A DNA stretch of 24,970 nucleotides from assembly GCA_038880255.1 (NCBI GenBank), contig JAVZSA010000015.1, positions 1-24,970 of the forward strand. Reading direction: 5' to 3'. Every line of letters starts with the position of its first letter. The first letter of the stretch is position 1. A program made the position numbers and the translations under genes. Source of the DNA: ARK-15 sp038880255. Lineage in GTDB: Archaea > Thermoplasmatota > Thermoplasmata > Thermoplasmatales > ARK-15. Under the pieces are notes generated by a model. The model searched no databases and had not been told where the DNA came from. It saw only the letters and a list, made by a program, of their open reading frames with translations. Positions 21,727-24,970 of the stretch are shown piece after piece.

Positions 21727-22563
21727 ATGGATATTGGAGATTTTATCGATTACATTGCAAAAGATTCGTTAAAAACTCTTATGCCTCTCGGAATAAAAAG
21801 AATTAGACTGATTGAAGATTCTTTGGATCATGAATATTTACTTTTTACTGGACAATTATATCAAATAACTCCCTACCTTGAAGCTTTAAGAGATATAGTT
21901 GAACGCTTTGAACTCATTGAGGAAAAATTCTTTAAAATTTATCCTGTTATTAAAGGAATAATATGGAATATTGTTAAACCAAAGGAAAAAGAAAAATATT
22001 TTAAAATTGTTGTTAATGCCTATAAAAATTTAAAAAAATATATTGATATTGGTTATGATTTCTCAATAGATTATTATTCAGGAATAATTTTTTATGAGAT
22101 GGGGAGTAAATATTTTGATGAATATGCGAAAAAAATGATTTCAATAATAGGAAATAAAAACCTAGTTACATTGGATCCTCATACTACTTATGCACTAAAG
22201 GTATTGTACAAAAGAATTGATAGTGGTTTTAATTCTCAAATACACCATTATTCTGAATTTATTAAACCAAATAATTTGAAAGATTTTGTTGACCATGAGT
22301 CCTGTTATCTTAATAGATATCTCAATATTAGTCTTATCAATGATGCTACAAAACCACAGCATTCAGGAAAAGAAACTGGGTGTTGTGGTGGACCAATAGA
22401 ACTCATTTCACCTAGACTTGCAACAGAAATAGCAAAAACGAGAATTGAAGAACTTCTCTCAACAGGAAAAAGAAAGGTACTCGTATGGTGTCCAATCTGT
22501 TTGTCAAATTTATCTAGACTTGGATTAGCTGAGGTTTACGATGCCTTAGAAATATCTCAATGA
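21727..22563 (+). CDS. CCG-domain (HdrB/HdrD-like) iron-sulfur protein
   Basis: A 278-residue soluble protein. The C-terminal half has one good CCG cysteine-rich domain: C193 ('HESCYLNRYL'), C219 and C220 ('GCCGGPIELISPRLA'), and C255 and C258 ('VLVWCPICLSNLSR'), giving C-x25-CC-x34-C-x2-C. This is the pattern that binds the non-cubane cluster in heterodisulfide reductases and relatives. The N-terminal half may be a degenerate second CCG-like domain ('LVTLDPHTTYALKVL') but lacks cysteines. There is no ferredoxin domain, so it needs an electron partner. It is monocistronic and overlaps the convergent surface-protein gene by 7 bases. A role in thiol-disulfide or sulfur redox is inferred. Confidence 0.76.
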   Translation: MDIGDFIDYIAKDSLKTLMPLGIKRIRLIEDSLDHEYLLFTGQLYQITPYLEALRDIVERFELIEEKFFKIYPVIKGIIWNIVKPKEKEKYFKIVVNAYKNLKKYIDIGYDFSIDYYSGIIFYEMGSKYFDEYAKKMISIIGNKNLVTLDPHTTYALKVLYKRIDSGFNSQIHHYSEFIKPNNLKDFVDHESCYLNRYLNISLINDATKPQHSGKETGCCGGPIELISPRLATEIAKTRIEELLSTGKRKVLVWCPICLSNLSRLGLAEVYDALEISQ

Positions 22564-23243
22564 ATTGTTCTTCTATATCTCCTTATGAAATAGATTGCTA
22601 TAATGACAATTAAAATAAATCCAAAGGCTTCTGCTATTATTTGTGGCCAAGTTAAAATTCCAAGGGGTATATTTGTAGAAATTAGATTTCTAACATAATT
22701 TGTTGTATTTTCTTTCTTAATTTTTTGATTAAGTAAAACTCCCGAATATGTTGAATAATTGGTATATATTGTAATAACTTTATTCAATATTGTTGAATTT
22801 ATTTTTACTATTACCATATCTGAAGATATTATACCTTCACCAGTATATGCCATAATTCCTGTTTTTACTGTTATATAAATATGAGTCCAAGGTAAATGTA
22901 TAAAATTCAAAAAGGATGCATTTCCCTTATTCAACATTTGTAAATCTGTAAAATTTAATGCCGGAAAACCATTAACATGGTTTAAATCTGCATTGACTGT
23001 GTAATTTGTTTCTCTTAAGTTTCCAGGAATTACTTGGTAGCTAAAATTTATTCCGTTAATACTAATAATTTTATAAGAAATATTTACAATTCTTTGAGAT
23101 GATGAATTTTCAAAATACACATCTGTATAATTCAAATATGCATTTTTAAAGAACCAAGGTGGTAAATTTTCCTGGGTAGCATTTATTGAATATGTAGGCA
23201 ACAAAAGAATTGCTACAATTACTGTTATAACAATTATTTTCAT
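22557..23243 (-). CDS. Sequon-rich exported protein with C-terminal membrane anchor
   Basis: A 228-residue protein with an N-terminal signal-like helix (residues 2-20, IIVITVIVAILLLPTYSI), an extracytoplasmic region rich in Asn, Thr and Tyr, and a C-terminal transmembrane helix (about 202-221) followed by RRYRR. I count eleven N-x-S/T sequons (at 21, 38, 46, 54, 66, 80, 97, 108, 149, 162 and 179), suggesting heavy N-glycosylation. It lies 17 bases downstream of the aminotransferase gene on the same strand. No catalytic motif is seen and no family is recognised. A cell-surface role is inferred from topology. Confidence 0.72.
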   Translation of the reverse strand: MKIIVITVIVAILLLPTYSINATQENLPPWFFKNAYLNYTDVYFENSSSQRIVNISYKIISINGINFSYQVIPGNLRETNYTVNADLNHVNGFPALNFTDLQMLNKGNASFLNFIHLPWTHIYITVKTGIMAYTGEGIISSDMVIVKINSTILNKVITIYTNYSTYSGVLLNQKIKKENTTNYVRNLISTNIPLGILTWPQIIAEAFGFILIVIIAIYFIRRYRRTIH

Positions 23244-23260
23244 AAATAAAAAAAAATAGT

Positions 23261-24427
23261 TTAGATGGGCATTCCAAAGTCGTATTTTGCTAAAACTTCT
23301 TGAGCAGCAGATAATCCAGTACCAAGTTTTACATTGAAACCATTTTTCTTTAAAGACCTTTCAATAGCACCCACTGAAATCATTACTTCAGAAGAACTTA
23401 CACCACCCATATGACCTATTCTGAAATATTTTTCTTTAATTTCTGGTATAAGGCCACCGGCAAATACTACTCCATATCTTTCTGCATCTTGTAGGAATTG
23501 TGCTTGTTTAACATTTTCAGGTAAATACTGAACGGAGAGTGTATTAGCATATGAACCATTTGGTATCATTTTAAGTTCGAGAGCATTTATTGCAGCTCTA
23601 AAACTCTCACCTATTATTTCATGTCTTTTTATTCTTCTTTCCATTCCTTCGTTGATTATGTCCGTAAGACTAACATTAAGAGCAGTAATAAGATTTACAT
23701 TTGGTGTTCCAAAATAACCAGGTTTAAGTTCCAGCATATTTCTAAATACATTTTGCCATTTCCTTAAATCTGAGAAAAATGAAAGTGGTGGTACTTTTTC
23801 CATAACCGATAAAGCCTTTGGACCAACTACACCCACCGCAAGTCCCGGAGGAGCACCAAGAGCTTTTTGACTTGCTGTAAATGCCACATCTACACCCCAA
23901 TCCATGTGAAACTCTTCTCCACCTATCGAACATACTCCATCCACTACAAGGACTGTATCAAGGTTCTTGAAATGTTTAGCTATTTCCTTTATATTATTTC
24001 TAACACCTGTACTAGTATCTACATGAGTGACTGTAACAAGATCATAATTATTTGTACTTACCTTTTCATATACAATTTTCGGATCTGCAGCATCACCTAA
24101 TGGTGGCTTATAAACATCCAGATTTTTTGTAAATCTTCCAAAAAGATCTACATATCTATCTCCAAAATATCCTGTGTTAACAACAAGCACTTTGGAATCT
24201 CTCTTTATAAAGTTTACACTTCCTATTTCCATTGCTAAAGTTCCAGAACCAGAAAGTGTAAATGGTAGACCTTCTTTTGCATCAAAAACCTTCATTACCT
24301 TTTCTAAGGTTTCTTTAAATATTTTCAGAAACTCCTTCGATGTATGTGCAATTGTAGGCATTGAAAGAGCATTTAAAACATTTGGTTCATACTCTATTGG
24401 TCCAGGTATCATCAATATTTTTCTCAT
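23261..24427 (-). CDS. Class V PLP-dependent aminotransferase (alanine/serine-glyoxylate or serine-pyruvate type)
   Basis: A 388-residue pyridoxal-phosphate enzyme. It begins 'MIPGPIEYEPNVLNAL', has the PLP phosphate region 'TLSGSGTLAMEIG' (57-69), 'VVDGVCSIGGEEFHMDWGVD' (161-180) and the PLP lysine K188 in 'ASQKALGAPPGLAV'. 'YFGTPNVNLITAL' and the C-terminal 'YFRIGHMGG' are typical of the serine-pyruvate/alanine-glyoxylate family. It probably interconverts serine, alanine, glyoxylate and pyruvate. The exact substrate pair cannot be chosen by sequence. The ATG at 24427 lacks a Shine-Dalgarno, so the transcript may be leaderless. Confidence 0.9.
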   Translation of the reverse strand: MRKILMIPGPIEYEPNVLNALSMPTIAHTSKEFLKIFKETLEKVMKVFDAKEGLPFTLSGSGTLAMEIGSVNFIKRDSKVLVVNTGYFGDRYVDLFGRFTKNLDVYKPPLGDAADPKIVYEKVSTNNYDLVTVTHVDTSTGVRNNIKEIAKHFKNLDTVLVVDGVCSIGGEEFHMDWGVDVAFTASQKALGAPPGLAVGVVGPKALSVMEKVPPLSFFSDLRKWQNVFRNMLELKPGYFGTPNVNLITALNVSLTDIINEGMERRIKRHEIIGESFRAAINALELKMIPNGSYANTLSVQYLPENVKQAQFLQDAERYGVVFAGGLIPEIKEKYFRIGHMGGVSSSEVMISVGAIERSLKKNGFNVKLGTGLSAAQEVLAKYDFGMPI

Positions 24428-24970
24428 AAAAGATTGTAATAATTTTCATTATTTAAATTTTCTACTATTAATTCTTTATTTTTTATTTAGATTAAATATT
24501 TGTATATTAGATATATTTATAATTTTCATTTAAAATAATGCTTTCTTTTTATCTGTCTTTTTATATAATGCTAATTAAATTATTTAATATATTCAAAACC
24601 TCTAATATTTTTTAACAATAAGCCAATTCTTTCATCATGAACAATATTTCTCTATATTTACTTTCATTACTAAAAATTTGTCTTACTCATTTCATACAAT
24701 AATTTTTACATCCTGCCAATAACTTATATCCTGATTTCTTGTTTTACCTACTTTTTTCTTAAGTTCTTCTTTTTTTGTTTAGATCCCCTTATATTTTCCT
24801 GGCTGTATTTTTACTTATTTCTATCATATTTCCTATTTATTGAAGCATATAAAATATCTCGCTAATATCATTTGCTAATTCTTCATAAAAATTTTTTATT
24901 TTGTATTTTACAAACATTCCTTTAATTCCTTCAATCCTATAATAATCAATTGCTGATAGCATACTGAAAA
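24428..24970. other. A+T-rich stretch without an intact gene, possibly decayed coding DNA
   Basis: About 540 bases follow the aminotransferase start. The first part (24428-24540) would hold that gene's promoter. From about 24580 to the edge, short minus-strand protein-like stretches occur in different frames: a 41-codon piece open to the window edge (24837-24962), 'MIEISKNTARK' just beyond its stop, and 'DERIGLLLKNIRGFEYIK' ending at 24580. They are broken by stops and frame changes. This suggests a decayed gene, perhaps transposon-like (the 'NTARK' helix recalls helix-turn-helix transposases), but the support is weak. No RNA gene or repeat was seen. Confidence 0.35.

Noticed and set aside
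1..24970. CRISPR array, rRNA, complete insertion sequence or tRNA intron
   Set aside because: No regularly spaced repeats, rRNA-like G+C-rich blocks or intact transposase were seen, and the single tRNA folds without an intron.

Overview
The window is A+T-rich archaeal DNA. Archaeal signs are a TrmB-family regulator, an archaeal-type asparaginyl-tRNA synthetase, a UPF0200 P-loop protein, a tungsten-type aldehyde:ferredoxin oxidoreductase, GGTGA-type ribosome binding sites mixed with apparently leaderless genes, and TATA-like boxes at the expected distance from starts. Two small proteins resemble families I associate with Thermoplasmatota (DUF6015 and DUF5611), so a Thermoplasmatota-related anaerobe is my best guess. 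That placement is inference from remembered families.

Layout. 1-1.7 kb (+): dihydropteroate synthase and a zinc-ribbon protein. 1.6-4.3 kb (-): aldehyde:ferredoxin oxidoreductase, MoaD sulfur carrier and a UPF0200 kinase-like protein. 4.4-7.2 kb (-): a short MscS-like channel and a PHP hydrolase/MFS transporter pair. 7.4-9.5 kb (+): a DUF6015-like protein, an FtsZ-like protein without a GTPase signature, and a tandem universal stress protein. 9.5-10.9 kb: a 5'-truncated Mrp ATPase gene abuts a 5'-truncated [NiFe]-hydrogenase large-subunit gene, followed by its intact maturation protease. 10.9-17.4 kb (-): a compact dissimilatory sulfite reductase operon, in transcription order dsrC, zinc-ribbon gene, dsrA, dsrB, DUF2173/roadblock-like gene, dsrM, dsrK, SQR-like flavoprotein. 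17.6-20 kb: a TrmB-type regulator, a 49-residue membrane protein, an AmiS/UreI-like membrane protein and a divergent TauE/SafE permease. 20-21.7 kb (-): asnS, a DUF5611-like gene and tRNA-Arg(GCG). 21.7-24.4 kb: a CCG-domain protein, a sequon-rich surface protein and a class V aminotransferase. 24.4-25 kb: no intact gene, possibly decayed coding DNA.

How it fits together. DsrAB would reduce sulfite (or run in reverse), DsrC would carry the sulfur as a trisulfide, and DsrMK would link this to membrane quinone. The SQR-like protein and the TauE/SafE permease plausibly handle sulfide, sulfite or a related compound. A near-identical inverted repeat (TTACCAC-N5-GTAGTAA) lies at the predicted transcription start of both the dsr operon and the AmiS/UreI-like operon, about 24 bp from a TATA-like element in each case. 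The TrmB-type regulator encoded between them is the obvious candidate ligand-responsive regulator. The most surprising structural feature is the double truncation at about 10,085, which is either a real deletion that removed a hydrogenase or an assembly chimera.
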